NCBI GenBank assembly: GCA_050633625.1
Contig: JBOEGW010000011.1
Coordinates: forward strand, 62,001 to 126,000
Length of the DNA stretch: 64,000 bases
Source: JBOEGW01 sp050633625
GTDB taxonomy: Bacteria; Pseudomonadota; Alphaproteobacteria; Rhodobacterales; Rhodobacteraceae
Direction: 5' to 3'
Made by a program: the position numbers and the translations under genes. The notes beneath the pieces are model-generated. The model did no database searches. It saw only the letters and a list, made by a program, of their open reading frames with translations, and had not been told where the DNA came from. Of the stretch, positions 18,099 through 27,746 are shown piece after piece (the stretch's first letter is position 1; every line of letters begins with the position of its first letter).

Positions 18099-18491
18099 CT
18101 ATGAGGCATAATGGCGCGCCGTCATCTTTTGTTGGGACTGTGCCTCTTGTTTCGCCTGCATGTTTTTCACGGCTTCAGCGCGCCCGAACGCAACGCGCGT
18201 TTTCTCGCGCTGCGCTTCCAAAAGTGCAGTCGCAGCCGCCAGTTCTCGGTTCAATTTTGCTTGTTCAAGCTGCGCCCAGGCCTGCCATTTTCGGTCCAGA
18301 CCGAGGATCATGGCAGTATCGCTTTCGTCTTGAGTTTGAGTTTGAGTGGTCAGGGCATTTCGCTCCCGCTTTAGCGCGGCAATTTTCGCCTCCAAGGCGT
18401 TCACCTTTTGTGAATGCCCCTGCATCTGCGCAAGTTCAGCATCTAAAACGATCTGCGTAATGCGCGCGAGTTCGTTGAGTTGTTTAGACAT
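18099..18491 (-). CDS. Coiled-coil protein of the export operon (FliJ-like candidate)
   Basis: I cannot assign a family with certainty. The 130-residue product is almost wholly charged helix (LARITQIVLDAELAQMQGHS, KVNALEAKIAALKRERNALT, then LEQAKLNRELAAATALLEAQ). This resembles the antiparallel coiled coil of FliJ, the stalk of the FliI ATPase. It lies 11 nt after flhB as the last gene of the sltF-flhA-fliR-flhB operon. No other fliJ candidate is visible in the window. Confidence 0.6.
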   Translation of the reverse strand: MSKQLNELARITQIVLDAELAQMQGHSQKVNALEAKIAALKRERNALTTQTQTQDESDTAMILGLDRKWQAWAQLEQAKLNRELAAATALLEAQREKTRVAFGRAEAVKNMQAKQEAQSQQKMTARHYAS

Positions 18492-18502
18492 TTCAAATGT
18501 TC

Positions 18503-19609
18503 CTAACGTCCGCCGGCTTTCGTCCCAAATCCATGCTTGGCCTTCTCTCGGATCTGCTCCGCAAAACGTATAGCAACCGCAATGGCTTCATAATGCTCGG
18601 GCCGGATTTCATTCCCGACTTCAACGGAGGCATGAATGGCGCGCGCTGTTGGGGGGTCACTATGAATTGGGACCGCGTTTTCTTGCGCGACTTCGCGGAT
18701 TCGCGCCGCAATTTCATCCACCCCTTTGGCCACACAAACCGGCGCCTCTCCTGGCAAGCGACTCCATTTCAACGCAACGGCATAATGTGTTGGGTTCACG
18801 ACAATAACATCGGCATCCGGTACCGCCGCAATCATCTGGCTCATCGCGATCTCATAGCCCCGCTGCCGACGACTTTGCTTCATATGAGGATCGCCCTCGT
18901 TTTGCTTCGCCTCGTCCGTCACTTCCTTTCTCGACATCCTGTTCTTTCGAAGGTGCTCTTGGCGTTGCCAGAAAAAATCAATGCCACCAATCGTAATGGA
19001 AATGACGAAAACAAGGGTGAAAAACGCGAGGCTCAACTCCAGAAGCACGCGCGTTGCCATAGCAGGCGTCAATGTGATGGTTTGCACGACATCCGGCAAA
19101 CGCGACCACAAGAAGACCCCTAAAACCACAGAATAAATGACAAGTTTTGAAGTGCTTTTCGCGAATTCAAAAAGACCAGATCGTCCAAACTTGTTCTTTG
19201 CGTTCGAAAGCAACGAAATCCGGCTCATCTTTGGTGCGAGCTTTTCTGGCGCGACAACAAAACTCCGCTGCGCAATAATCATGATCAGGACAAGCGCCAT
19301 CGGAGCGGCAAACCAGGGCAACATGCTTCCAACAACATCAAGGAGAATTGACGCGGCAAACACCTGTCCTCCCCCGGTGAACACATCCCGTGACAATTGA
19401 TCAGAATTCGCAATCAAGGATTGAAGGACGCCCCCAAAAGACTTCAACGATGCCCCGCCCACGGTCGCCCCAAGGAGCAAAATGCCGAAATATGCAGTGG
19501 CTGTGTTGAGATCGGTGGAGCGCGGAATTTCGCCTTTTTTGCGGGCGTCATTCAGCTTTTTCTCGGTTGGTTCGTGTTCCTTTTCGCCGCCTTCCTCTTC
19601 CGCCATCAT
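18503..19609 (-). CDS. flhB: Flagellar export switch protein FlhB
   Basis: FlhB is the inner-membrane export protein that controls substrate specificity together with FliK. The 368-residue product has the N-terminal block EPTEKKLNDARKKGEIPRST, four membrane segments between about 40 and 215, and a cytoplasmic domain. The autocleavage motif NPTH is at residues 272-275 (VIVVNPTHYAVAL). Its start overlaps the fliR stop by 4 nt. Confidence 0.96.
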   Translation of the reverse strand: MMAEEEGGEKEHEPTEKKLNDARKKGEIPRSTDLNTATAYFGILLLGATVGGASLKSFGGVLQSLIANSDQLSRDVFTGGGQVFAASILLDVVGSMLPWFAAPMALVLIMIIAQRSFVVAPEKLAPKMSRISLLSNAKNKFGRSGLFEFAKSTSKLVIYSVVLGVFLWSRLPDVVQTITLTPAMATRVLLELSLAFFTLVFVISITIGGIDFFWQRQEHLRKNRMSRKEVTDEAKQNEGDPHMKQSRRQRGYEIAMSQMIAAVPDADVIVVNPTHYAVALKWSRLPGEAPVCVAKGVDEIAARIREVAQENAVPIHSDPPTARAIHASVEVGNEIRPEHYEAIAVAIRFAEQIREKAKHGFGTKAGGR

Positions 19610-20379
19610 CGCGCTCCGAAGGGATCATCAAGGACCGGCAAGAACGCAGCCCTCCATGTTTCAAAGAGGAGCGGCGCAATAATCGCAAGCAAAATCAGAC
19701 CACCCGCTGTGATCGCGGGCGCGCCAACGAACGCGACCATGAGTTGCGGCATGGCGCGATTGATCACCCCAAGCGCCACATTGTAAATGAGAGACGCGAT
19801 CATGAACGGTGCCGCGAGCGAGAACGCAAGTGAAAACGATTTGCCAATTTGCAAGATGCCCCAATCCGAAAAAACCCCAGCTTCAAAAAAACCGCCCGGA
19901 ACAAAGACGTCATATGAAAGGACAAAAACACTTAGCAGTTTTACGTGAAGGCCCATCATGACAGCCAAACACAGGCCACCAACAAATAGGATGTGACCGA
20001 TCGCGGGTTGAGGATCGGTGGCGGATCCACCAAAAATCTGAGACAGTGATGTCGATTGCGCTGCAATGGAGCCTGCGGTCTGCAAGGCCATGATGAGAAG
20101 GCGCACCGAAATTCCAATTGCGAGGCCCGCGATCACTTCAAAAACCAAAAAGCCCAGTCCAGTCTCTGCCTCAATGAGGGGGCGAATAACTGGAAACACC
20201 ATTGGCGCTACGAGGATTGAAAACGCTATAGCCAAAACCAGCCTAATGCGTTCGGGAATGGCGCGTTCCCCAAAAGCAGGCAGCAAGGCGATGGCACCGC
20301 CGACCCTTACAAAAACAGCAAGAAAAGCGATAAACCCATCGCGGCCAACGGCATCAATGAGATCAAAAATCGCAATCAT
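19606..20379 (-). CDS. fliR: Flagellar export gate protein FliR
   Basis: FliR is a polytopic membrane subunit of the export gate. The 257-residue product is hydrophobic throughout. It has the family pattern FVRVGGAIALLPAFGERAIP, then GLAIGISVRLLIMALQTAGS and the C-terminal NRAMPQLMVAFVGAPA. Its start overlaps the flhA stop as ATGA and its stop overlaps the flhB start, so translation of flhA, fliR and flhB is likely coupled. Confidence 0.95.
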   Translation of the reverse strand: MIAIFDLIDAVGRDGFIAFLAVFVRVGGAIALLPAFGERAIPERIRLVLAIAFSILVAPMVFPVIRPLIEAETGLGFLVFEVIAGLAIGISVRLLIMALQTAGSIAAQSTSLSQIFGGSATDPQPAIGHILFVGGLCLAVMMGLHVKLLSVFVLSYDVFVPGGFFEAGVFSDWGILQIGKSFSLAFSLAAPFMIASLIYNVALGVINRAMPQLMVAFVGAPAITAGGLILLAIIAPLLFETWRAAFLPVLDDPFGAR

Positions 20380-22475
20380 GTGGCGACCATACCAACAAGG
20401 GAAGGTCGGGCATCGGCACCAATCTCATCAAAGGATAGGACCGGGTTGGACAACCCCTTTGCAGTCATGACGGTTCGCAAAAACCGGCGACGACGAGACG
20501 AGGTGACGATGGCCGGATAAATGCCGCGCTCACCGGCCACGGCAATGCGATCGGCAATGCCGTTTGCGAGTTTGTTGAATGAGTCAGGCGGGAGCGCGAC
20601 ATCGCCTGCGCCGCGTTCACCTTCAACTTGATAACGCATGAAGGCCTCTTCCCATTCCGGCGACAATTGCAACAACGGCAGCGTCCCATCTTCGCGCCGG
20701 AACTCCGCGACGAGTTGAAACCCAAGCCTCTGCCGCACATGTTCGCAAATCCCCTCTGGCGCGTTGTAAACCGGGCGCGCTTCCGCAATGGCCTCCATGA
20801 TCAACGGTAGATTTCGGATCGAGACACGCTCTTCCAGCAACAGCCGCAAGACAGACAAAAGAACGTCGACCGGAACCTTCTCCGGTATCAATTCGTCCAA
20901 CAATTTTTGGTTCGCTTCGGCGCGCACGGGATCTGTCAAATTCGTGAATTCCGCGAGCAGGCGACGCAAACCTTTCAGGCTCAACAACCGTCCAAAATTC
21001 CGTTTGATGACTTCCAATAGGTGAGTTGCCAATACTTCCGTTGGCAAGACAACTGTGCCCCCAAGGAGCGCCGCTTCTTCTTGTGCATCTTGATCAATCC
21101 AACGTGCCGCCGCCCCGTAGACAGGCTCCTCAACATCTTCGCCCGGAGGCAACTGCATGTCAGGACCTGTCATAATTGCCAGCGCGCGATTGGGCAAAAG
21201 CCGATCACGAGCCTGCTCGACGCCTTGAATTTTGATGATATAGGTCCCGGGCGGAAGCGACGGATCATCCGTAAGCCGCATCTCAGGTAAAATGAGACCA
21301 AAAACCCCGGCGACATGATTGCGCATATTGGAAATGCGAGCGTCCAATCCGGTGGCGGGATCAAGGACCATCGTCACAAGGTCTGGCGCGAACTCGACAT
21401 GAATATCATCGAGGTCCAATAGATCGCCCAAGAGCTCCTCGCGTGGCGTTGTCGCGGAGTCATCAACTGTCTCAAGCACAGCCGCCTCAGCTTCAGCAGC
21501 CAGCCGCACCCGGCCCCGCCATGACGCAAACCCCAAACCAATTGCGCCCGCGATGAATGGCAAGAAGGGCAATCCAGGCACCAAGGCAAACAATCCCATG
21601 AGAACAGCGACCGTACTCAACGCGCCAGGGTAACGGCCCAGTTGGGAAAAAAGCGCCAAGTCGGTGGACCCGGTCGCGCCACCGCGAGCCAACAATAGCG
21701 CCGTTGCAATCGAAATGATAACGGCCGGAATTTGACTGACCAGCCCATCACCCACAGTCAAAATCGCGTAAGTCTCAAAGGCGACGCCGAAATCCATATC
21801 GTGCATCACAACGCCGATTCCAAGGCCCATGAGCATGTTAAGAAGCGTGATCAACAGGCCCGCAACAGCATCGCCTTTCACAAACTTCGAGGCACCATCA
21901 AGAGAGCCAAAAAACGTGGTCTCCGCTTGGTCATTTTCACGGCGCGCTTTTGCCTCAGCATGATCAATCGCGCCTGCGGCCATATCAGCGTCGATCGCCA
22001 ATTGCTTGCCCGGCATACCATCAAGAGCAAAACGTGCGCCGACTTCAGCCATGCGCGCAGCCCCTTTTGTAATGACCACGAAATTTACAATCATAAGCAC
22101 GCCAAAAACGACCACCCCCAAGAAGACGCTCCCCGACATGACGAAATTCGCGAATCCCTCAATCACGTTTCCGGCCGCGCCAGTGCCCGTATGACCGTTA
22201 CCAATGATCAGTTTTGTGGATGAAACATTGAGGGAAAGGCGCAGCATGAGGGAGGCAAGCAACACCGTGGGAAATGCCGAAAAATCGAGAGGCCGTTCAA
22301 TGAACAGCGTGACGGTAAACATGAGAATGGCGATTGAAAATGATGCCGCCAACCCGACGTCAAGCACCCAAGCGGGGACAGGCAAAATCATCATAACGAT
22401 GATTGCCATCAAGGCCATCGCCAGGAGGATCGTGGGACGGAAAACCCGACTGATGGTGACATTTTCCACGGTCAA
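20376..22475 (-). CDS. flhA: Flagellar export protein FlhA
   Basis: FlhA is the large export-gate protein that uses the proton gradient and binds chaperone-substrate complexes. The 699-residue product has about eight membrane helices in residues 12-320. The FHIPEP-family signature region is GARFALDGMPGKQLAIDADM, followed by EAKARRENDQAETTFFGSLD. A cytoplasmic domain follows (from about 340). It overlaps the preceding lytic transglycosylase gene by 4 nt. Confidence 0.97.
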   Translation of the reverse strand: MTVENVTISRVFRPTILLAMALMAIIVMMILPVPAWVLDVGLAASFSIAILMFTVTLFIERPLDFSAFPTVLLASLMLRLSLNVSSTKLIIGNGHTGTGAAGNVIEGFANFVMSGSVFLGVVVFGVLMIVNFVVITKGAARMAEVGARFALDGMPGKQLAIDADMAAGAIDHAEAKARRENDQAETTFFGSLDGASKFVKGDAVAGLLITLLNMLMGLGIGVVMHDMDFGVAFETYAILTVGDGLVSQIPAVIISIATALLLARGGATGSTDLALFSQLGRYPGALSTVAVLMGLFALVPGLPFLPFIAGAIGLGFASWRGRVRLAAEAEAAVLETVDDSATTPREELLGDLLDLDDIHVEFAPDLVTMVLDPATGLDARISNMRNHVAGVFGLILPEMRLTDDPSLPPGTYIIKIQGVEQARDRLLPNRALAIMTGPDMQLPPGEDVEEPVYGAAARWIDQDAQEEAALLGGTVVLPTEVLATHLLEVIKRNFGRLLSLKGLRRLLAEFTNLTDPVRAEANQKLLDELIPEKVPVDVLLSVLRLLLEERVSIRNLPLIMEAIAEARPVYNAPEGICEHVRQRLGFQLVAEFRREDGTLPLLQLSPEWEEAFMRYQVEGERGAGDVALPPDSFNKLANGIADRIAVAGERGIYPAIVTSSRRRRFLRTVMTAKGLSNPVLSFDEIGADARPSLVGMVAT

Positions 22476-23254
22476 CTCGCTCCGAAGTCGATGAAATCAC
22501 CGCGCGCTTTTGAGCCCCCAAGTGGGACAAGCGAGCCCCGAGAAGAACTCCCGTTTTGGCGCTGCAACAAAGGAAAGGAATTGACGCGTGGCGTGCGCGC
22601 GCTCGGCTGCGCTGAGATTTCGGTTTGCACGGAGTTTTGTTGACGAAGTTCTAGCGCGTAATCCGCAAGAACAATCGGCCGGTCATCTTCATCGACAAGG
22701 TTTTCCCGAAAATTCGAAAAATTCTGCTGATAGGGCACGGCGTGTTCAGGCGTGCGGGAATGATATGCACCAGCCGCCTTTTCCCAGCTTCCCAATTCCG
22801 TATATAAACTCTTCAAGAAATCCGCCGCGTATTCGGCGTTTTTTATCGGATCAAACATGTCATCAAGTGAGTCAAACTCCTTGTGATGCCATTTGTAATT
22901 CAACTGGAAACAACCAACGTCAAAGCTTCGGGCGCCGCGTTTGTAGTGCTGATACACATAGGCGCGCGCATCGTCCTCTTGCTCAAACCAAACGCCCTTT
23001 CCCTCCATATTGACGGTCCAGGGCCAAGGCCGAACAGCTCCGTTTGAGGCACGCCCGGTTTCTGTGAGTGAAATCGCTTTCAGAACCGAAATCGGGACGC
23101 CGCGGCTACTCGCTGCAACGGCGGCCGCATGATCGCAAACGACTGAGGCATCCTTTGCCGCCGCAAAGCTGCTCAAAATGGAAAAGACAAATACCCAAAA
23201 AGAGAGCCACTTGGCGCTCTGATCGCGTGGTTTTCGTTGCTTTTTTGACGTCAT
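22472..23254 (-). CDS. Flagellar lytic transglycosylase (SltF-like)
   Basis: The protein is predicted to be exported and to cut peptidoglycan for rod penetration. The 260-residue product has an N-terminal signal/anchor (WLSFWVFVFSILSSFAA) and an SLT domain. The likely catalytic Glu is in LKAISLTETGRASNG, followed by FDVGCFQLNYKWHHKEF and AADFLKSLYTELGSWEKAAG. A separately encoded flagellar transglycosylase, SltF, is known in Rhodobacter sphaeroides, and the FlgJ-like gene here lacks a hydrolase domain. The place in the flhA operon supports the same role. Confidence 0.8.
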   Translation of the reverse strand: MTSKKQRKPRDQSAKWLSFWVFVFSILSSFAAAKDASVVCDHAAAVAASSRGVPISVLKAISLTETGRASNGAVRPWPWTVNMEGKGVWFEQEDDARAYVYQHYKRGARSFDVGCFQLNYKWHHKEFDSLDDMFDPIKNAEYAADFLKSLYTELGSWEKAAGAYHSRTPEHAVPYQQNFSNFRENLVDEDDRPIVLADYALELRQQNSVQTEISAQPSARTPRVNSFPLLQRQNGSSSRGSLVPLGGSKARGDFIDFGAS

Positions 23255-23326
23255 GACTCACCGCAATTCTTGCAAGGATTGAAACAAGATTAGGGTGACA
23301 TGGTTTACAAATGGTAAGCCGCAGCC

Positions 23327-25642
23327 TTATTGCGGCGAAGAATCTACACTGTCGTATTTCTCCAGCAAGGCCTCGACGGTCCGACGGTTTTCCTTGCTGT
23401 TTGCGACCAACGCTTCATTCGCCGCCAAGGGCGTGACATCGCTCCCGGTTTCCGCCGTTTGCTCACCGATCATCATTTGGCTGGCCGCACGGGTGACTCC
23501 TTCGCCTTTCTCCGCAACCGGCTCCCATTGTCCGCCACGCCAAGATTCTTCGAGTTGCTGTTCTGTTTCGCCAAGTTGCTCGAAGATTGATGCAGCCGAA
23601 ACATGATCACCCATCTGACGCAAAGCTTCTGCTTTGAGCGAAAGGGCCGGCTTCGTGTCCAGGCCGGCCAAATACCCAAGCGCCACCTCAGGACGGCGTT
23701 GTTGCAAGAGCGCTTGGGCCAACACAACGCGCTCTCCTTCTTGCGGCACATTCGCGCTGGCCAACAGCTGTTTGGACAACTCCGGGAACCCCAAATCCAA
23801 CGCACGACTCGCTTGAGTCCTGCGTTGATCTGGTGACAACAAAATCGCATCCGGCATGCGCGCGATCAGCGTTGTCAAAAAATCGTAGTCTTTTGTGTTG
23901 TCTGCCAATGCGGCGAACAGGGTTTCTCTCAGTTCACCGGTTTTTGGCATCTCGCTACCGAATTCACTGACCAAAGCATCGTATCGCGCGAACGCTGCCA
24001 ACGTGTCTTGTTCCAAAACGCGCATCATGATGGCTGCCGCCCGCAACTCGTATTCCGTCTCGCTCCCCTTATTCTCATAGGCGACACTCTCAAGCAGCGA
24101 GGTAAACGCATCCGGAACATCCTCCCCTGTCTGAGCAATAAGCGCAGCCCGGCTCAAAAGCGCCTCAGGGAGGCGGGCATCCGCCACCTCAATCACACCG
24201 TCTAAGCTGCGAGCGGCGCCCTCTTGGTCCCCTTCCGACAGCGCGACTTCCGCCTCCATCATCCCGGCGTTCTCATCCAAATCTGTCAACACGCGGTCAA
24301 CCGAAGCCTTGAGAGCGTTTGCGGAAGACGGATCGTCTATCGCAAGGAAATCTTTGACAAGACCAGGCCCCAACAAACGGCGCAAATGCGGTGGGAGTTT
24401 CAAAAACTCAAACACAACGGCTTCAGCGTTGATTTCTTGGTACTTAAAAAGCTGAGGTTGTGCGAGGGTTGCCCAAAGCGCGACGGCCCCTTCACACGCC
24501 ATTTGATCAACGAAAAATTCCGCATTTTCCGCATAGCCATCATCCATGATTTGGGCCATTGCATCAAGAACATCCGGCCTATCAATCAAGTCCCGATAGT
24601 ATCGCAGCAAGGCCCGCGCCTCCGCGCCAAACGTAATGTAAATATAGTGGCGCACCAACGCAGTGGCCCCGGCGGCATCGGTGGTGTCATATTCCGAAAT
24701 AAGGCCGGCGCGAAAAGCGCCCACATCAGATCCTTCCTCTAAAGGAACGCCCCATTCTTCGATTTCGAAAAATCTTGAAGGTAAGCATTTTCGCCCATCA
24801 CCAGTCGACTTTGTTGCAATTGATGTGTCTTGACGCGCACGATCTATTGCGGTCGAAATGGCAAAATGAGTTTCGGGTTCCTTCTGCATGGCAGGAACAT
24901 CCATCGGAACATCGTCAGGAACCGGTGTCCGAATGTCATCAACTTCAGCCACACTTTCTTGAACATCGGGCAAATCCGCTTCCAAAAGGCCTTGGGTGGC
25001 AGCCCGTGAAATCTGTTCAAGGAGGGTTTGTTCAAGCTCTGAAACCGCCTCTGGTTCCGCGCGGGAAACGTCCATTTTGTCCGATGTTTCCACCGCGTTT
25101 TCGCTCGACTTTTCAATTGGAGTTGTCGCCGTTGGACGACCAAAAACAGTCGGAAATCCTTGCGCGGTCTTCGCAACGGGTCGTGCTGGAACCACGGGGA
25201 GGACTTGCCTAGCAGCGTCAATAGGCTCGTCCGGCTTGGGCTGTGACTCTTCAAAATTTGCGTTAAATGCCTTCGCACGCTCTGATGCTGGACCATCCTT
25301 CACGTCGACGACCACAAACCCACTCGACAGCTCAAACGCATCAACATGGCACGCGCATGAGGAGTCCAAGAAGACCCTCCCATTTTCACGGTTAATCATT
25401 TCGCGAACACGGTCTCGCGGGATAAGATCGAAAACGCGGCCAAGATCGAACTCAATGTCCGGGCGCCCGGAGCGCAACTCGAATCCGCCTTCAACCCTCC
25501 CCAATTCCCAATCAGGCATTTCGGAGCTTAAGAACACCAGACGCGAGAAATCTTCGTGCTCTCCTGACTGGACAGTTACAGTCTCCGCGCGCAAAGCGCT
25601 GGAGAAAAAAGCAAGCCAAATTGCCAGGAAAACTCTGGTCAT
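23327..25642 (-). CDS. Large exported helical-repeat protein of the flagellar operon
   Basis: I do not recognise this gene. The 771-residue product begins with a signal peptide (MTRVFLAIWLAFFSSALRA) and a beta-rich N-terminal domain of about 120 residues (TVTVQSGEHEDFSRLVFLSS) that recalls AMIN domains. A low-complexity linker rich in E, P and A runs to about residue 270. The C-terminal half is alpha-helical with TPR-like pairs (ALLSRAALIAQTGEDVPDAF; LKAEALRQMGDHVSAASIF). Its start overlaps the motA stop by 4 nt, so it is probably translated with motA. A periplasmic role at the motor or in cell-wall passage is inferred only from this position. Confidence 0.8.
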   Translation of the reverse strand: MTRVFLAIWLAFFSSALRAETVTVQSGEHEDFSRLVFLSSEMPDWELGRVEGGFELRSGRPDIEFDLGRVFDLIPRDRVREMINRENGRVFLDSSCACHVDAFELSSGFVVVDVKDGPASERAKAFNANFEESQPKPDEPIDAARQVLPVVPARPVAKTAQGFPTVFGRPTATTPIEKSSENAVETSDKMDVSRAEPEAVSELEQTLLEQISRAATQGLLEADLPDVQESVAEVDDIRTPVPDDVPMDVPAMQKEPETHFAISTAIDRARQDTSIATKSTGDGRKCLPSRFFEIEEWGVPLEEGSDVGAFRAGLISEYDTTDAAGATALVRHYIYITFGAEARALLRYYRDLIDRPDVLDAMAQIMDDGYAENAEFFVDQMACEGAVALWATLAQPQLFKYQEINAEAVVFEFLKLPPHLRRLLGPGLVKDFLAIDDPSSANALKASVDRVLTDLDENAGMMEAEVALSEGDQEGAARSLDGVIEVADARLPEALLSRAALIAQTGEDVPDAFTSLLESVAYENKGSETEYELRAAAIMMRVLEQDTLAAFARYDALVSEFGSEMPKTGELRETLFAALADNTKDYDFLTTLIARMPDAILLSPDQRRTQASRALDLGFPELSKQLLASANVPQEGERVVLAQALLQQRRPEVALGYLAGLDTKPALSLKAEALRQMGDHVSAASIFEQLGETEQQLEESWRGGQWEPVAEKGEGVTRAASQMMIGEQTAETGSDVTPLAANEALVANSKENRRTVEALLEKYDSVDSSPQ

Positions 25643-26508
25643 GCCGCGCCTTTTTTCACCTCTTTGAGGGCCTCTTCGAGGTCGGAGAAGCTTGGTCTGA
25701 TATGGCTCGGCGTGTTCTGACGCCCGACTTCGATGCAGATATTTGTCGAATGGTTATGCAAGTTTGCGACGAGCACTTCGCGAATGAGCTGGTAGAAATG
25801 CGCATCCTCCTCAACGACGGTTTTCACTTTTGATGAAAATGGGGCCATTAGGCCGTAGGCGAGGAACACCCCCAAAAAGGTACCAACCAGCGCCCCGCCG
25901 ATCAGCTTCCCCAACACTTCAGGGGGCTGATCAATCGACCCCATGGTCTTGATCACACCAAGCACAGCGGCCACAATGCCCAGCGCTGGCAGCCCGTCAG
26001 CAACCGTTTGCAAAGCATGACTGCCATGGAGCGCGTGATGCAGGTTCGCTTCCATACGTTTTTCCAGCACCTCTTCGACTTGATGAGGGTCGTCATAATT
26101 CATTGAGGCTGAACGCAGAGTGTCGCAAATCAGGTTAATCCCCTCTTTGTCGGTCAAGATTTTGGGATACTTGGAGAAAATCGTACTCTCTTCCGGGGTC
26201 TCGATATGCTCTTCCAGAGCGACAGCGTTCTGGCGCGCCTGTCGGATCAGTTCAAAGAGAAGACACAAGAGGTCCCGGTAGTCGTCAGGCGCCCATTTTG
26301 GCCCCTTGAACACCTTCCCCACATCTTTGAGCGTGTGTTTGATGGACGCCATATCGTTCGAAATGACGAAGGCACCGGCAGCAGCGCCTCCAATCATTGT
26401 GAACTCAAAGGGGAGGGATTTTAGAATAATGCCCATCTTGCCGCCCGCAGCCAGATAGCCCCCAAAAACCATCACGAAAATCATCGCGATCCCGACAATG
26501 CCGATCAT
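25639..26508 (-). CDS. motA: Flagellar motor stator protein MotA
   Basis: MotA is the proton-channel stator subunit that works against the rotor. The 289-residue product has four membrane helices. It has the family stretches FVMVFGGYLAAGGKMGIILK, GLPALGIVAAVLGVIKTMGS and LIGGALVGTFLGVFLAYGLM, with the Pro-containing channel helix. The partner motB is not adjacent; it lies at 36794-37642, at the other end of the cluster. Confidence 0.96.
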   Translation of the reverse strand: MIGIVGIAMIFVMVFGGYLAAGGKMGIILKSLPFEFTMIGGAAAGAFVISNDMASIKHTLKDVGKVFKGPKWAPDDYRDLLCLLFELIRQARQNAVALEEHIETPEESTIFSKYPKILTDKEGINLICDTLRSASMNYDDPHQVEEVLEKRMEANLHHALHGSHALQTVADGLPALGIVAAVLGVIKTMGSIDQPPEVLGKLIGGALVGTFLGVFLAYGLMAPFSSKVKTVVEEDAHFYQLIREVLVANLHNHSTNICIEVGRQNTPSHIRPSFSDLEEALKEVKKGAA

Positions 26509-26622
26509 TTCAACGTCTCCTTTGCGCGCACTTGCGTCACCAATCCTGCCACAACGATGTTAATAAAACGTCTGTCGCTCCAGTTAGGCAGCAAGCCGTT
26601 GGGGCCTCACTCATCACGGGCA

Positions 26623-27261
26623 TCATTCGGTTGGAGCCTGCGTATTTCGCCCTGCGAGCATCACCGAAATTGTGTAGGCTTGCTGAGGCTCTAACCCAGC
26701 CATGATAGCAGCTGCTGAATCCGCGCGCATACGCCCCAGAAAACCTGCCGCGAATTCTGGCGCCATTTGCGAGAAAAGCGCGGCCGCCTGTTTTGGCTTC
26801 ATATTTTCGTAAACGGTTGTCAAACGGGCCAAATCGTCTTCTGCTGCGGTCGCGGAAAGCGCGATCATCCGCTCCAAATCTTTTTCCGCTTGTCGAAGCG
26901 CTACCAAGTTTTCTTCAATTTTAGCGCGCGCCACCTCCAGGGCTTGCTCCTTATCCGCCAATTGGTTTTCACGCGTTGCCACACGTTCTTCGCGCAGCTT
27001 CAAGAGCGCCATAACTTCCTCGACTTCGACCCGATCCGTCGTTTCGGTTGGTTGCTCAGCAACTTCTTCTGAAGTTTCACCAAGACCTTGCGCAATGGCC
27101 GATCCCGCGTTTGCCCCAATTCGCAGCACTCCGGAGAAAAGCAAACTCGCCGCGATCAGCCAAAGGAGACCCCTCCCGTTTCTTCGCGATGATTTCCGCT
27201 TCTTGCGCGTTTCCTTCGAAGGGTCGCGGACAGCGGCTTTGTCGGGATTTTTCTTTTTCAT
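26623..27261 (-). CDS. MotE-like protein
   Basis: The 212-residue product begins at the ATG at 27261, which overlaps the stop of the upstream gene by one base; the longer frame from 27345 lies inside that gene. It has a very basic N-terminus (MKKKNPDKAAVRDPSKETRK), a membrane helix (GLLWLIAASLLFSGVLRI) and a coiled coil (about 75-140). A C-terminal MgtE-N-like helical domain follows (YENMKPKQAAALFSQMAPEF, then AAIMAGLEPQQAYTISVMLA). MotE of rhizobia is a periplasmic motor-assembly chaperone with this layout. Confidence 0.78.
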   Translation of the reverse strand: MKKKNPDKAAVRDPSKETRKKRKSSRRNGRGLLWLIAASLLFSGVLRIGANAGSAIAQGLGETSEEVAEQPTETTDRVEVEEVMALLKLREERVATRENQLADKEQALEVARAKIEENLVALRQAEKDLERMIALSATAAEDDLARLTTVYENMKPKQAAALFSQMAPEFAAGFLGRMRADSAAAIMAGLEPQQAYTISVMLAGRNTQAPTE

Positions 27262-27725
27262 CAGGATGCCTCTTTCGCGTCCGCACGCTTCGTAGAAAAC
27301 AATGGAATAGCTGCCGACTCTTCTTCTTGCGCGGCGTCTTGCCAAGTGTCGTCCAGAGCCTTTTCCGCGTCATCTTCTTGGGCCGCAGCGGCGCTTGTTG
27401 GTGGAGTGGGCTTCTCTTTTGACGGGGCCTCAGGCAGGTCGTGCAATGATGCCATCATCAATTCGAGTTTTCGCGACGCGTCCTCTGCGCGCTCTGTCAA
27501 AGCTGTCAAAGTGTCGGACGAATGCCCCGCCGCTTTGCGCGCTTGGTCCAGCGTGCGCGTCATGTCGTCAACTTGTGCAGACAATACGGCAACGGCCCCG
27601 CCAACACCGTTTTCCAAATTGTTGAAACGTTTCAGGCGGCGGGCAAGCACAAGACAATACAACGCCGCCCCAATAGCCCCCAAGCCCAACAACACATCGG
27701 CTGCGATATTCACGATCAGGTCCAT
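27261..27725 (-). CDS. Membrane-anchored protein between fliL and the motE-like gene
   Basis: The function is not known. The ATG at 27725 has AGAGGGGG upstream and gives 154 residues; an in-frame ATG at 27746 touches the fliL stop and is less likely. The product has one N-terminal membrane helix (IAADVLLGLGAIGAALYCLV), then a helical stretch (VLSAQVDDMTRTLDQARKAA) and an acidic, disordered C-terminus. Similar small proteins lie beside fliL in other alphaproteobacteria (possibly DUF6468; I could not confirm this). Confidence 0.7.
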   Translation of the reverse strand: MDLIVNIAADVLLGLGAIGAALYCLVLARRLKRFNNLENGVGGAVAVLSAQVDDMTRTLDQARKAAGHSSDTLTALTERAEDASRKLELMMASLHDLPEAPSKEKPTPPTSAAAAQEDDAEKALDDTWQDAAQEEESAAIPLFSTKRADAKEAS

Positions 27726-27746
27726 TCTGGCCCCCTCTCTCTTCAT

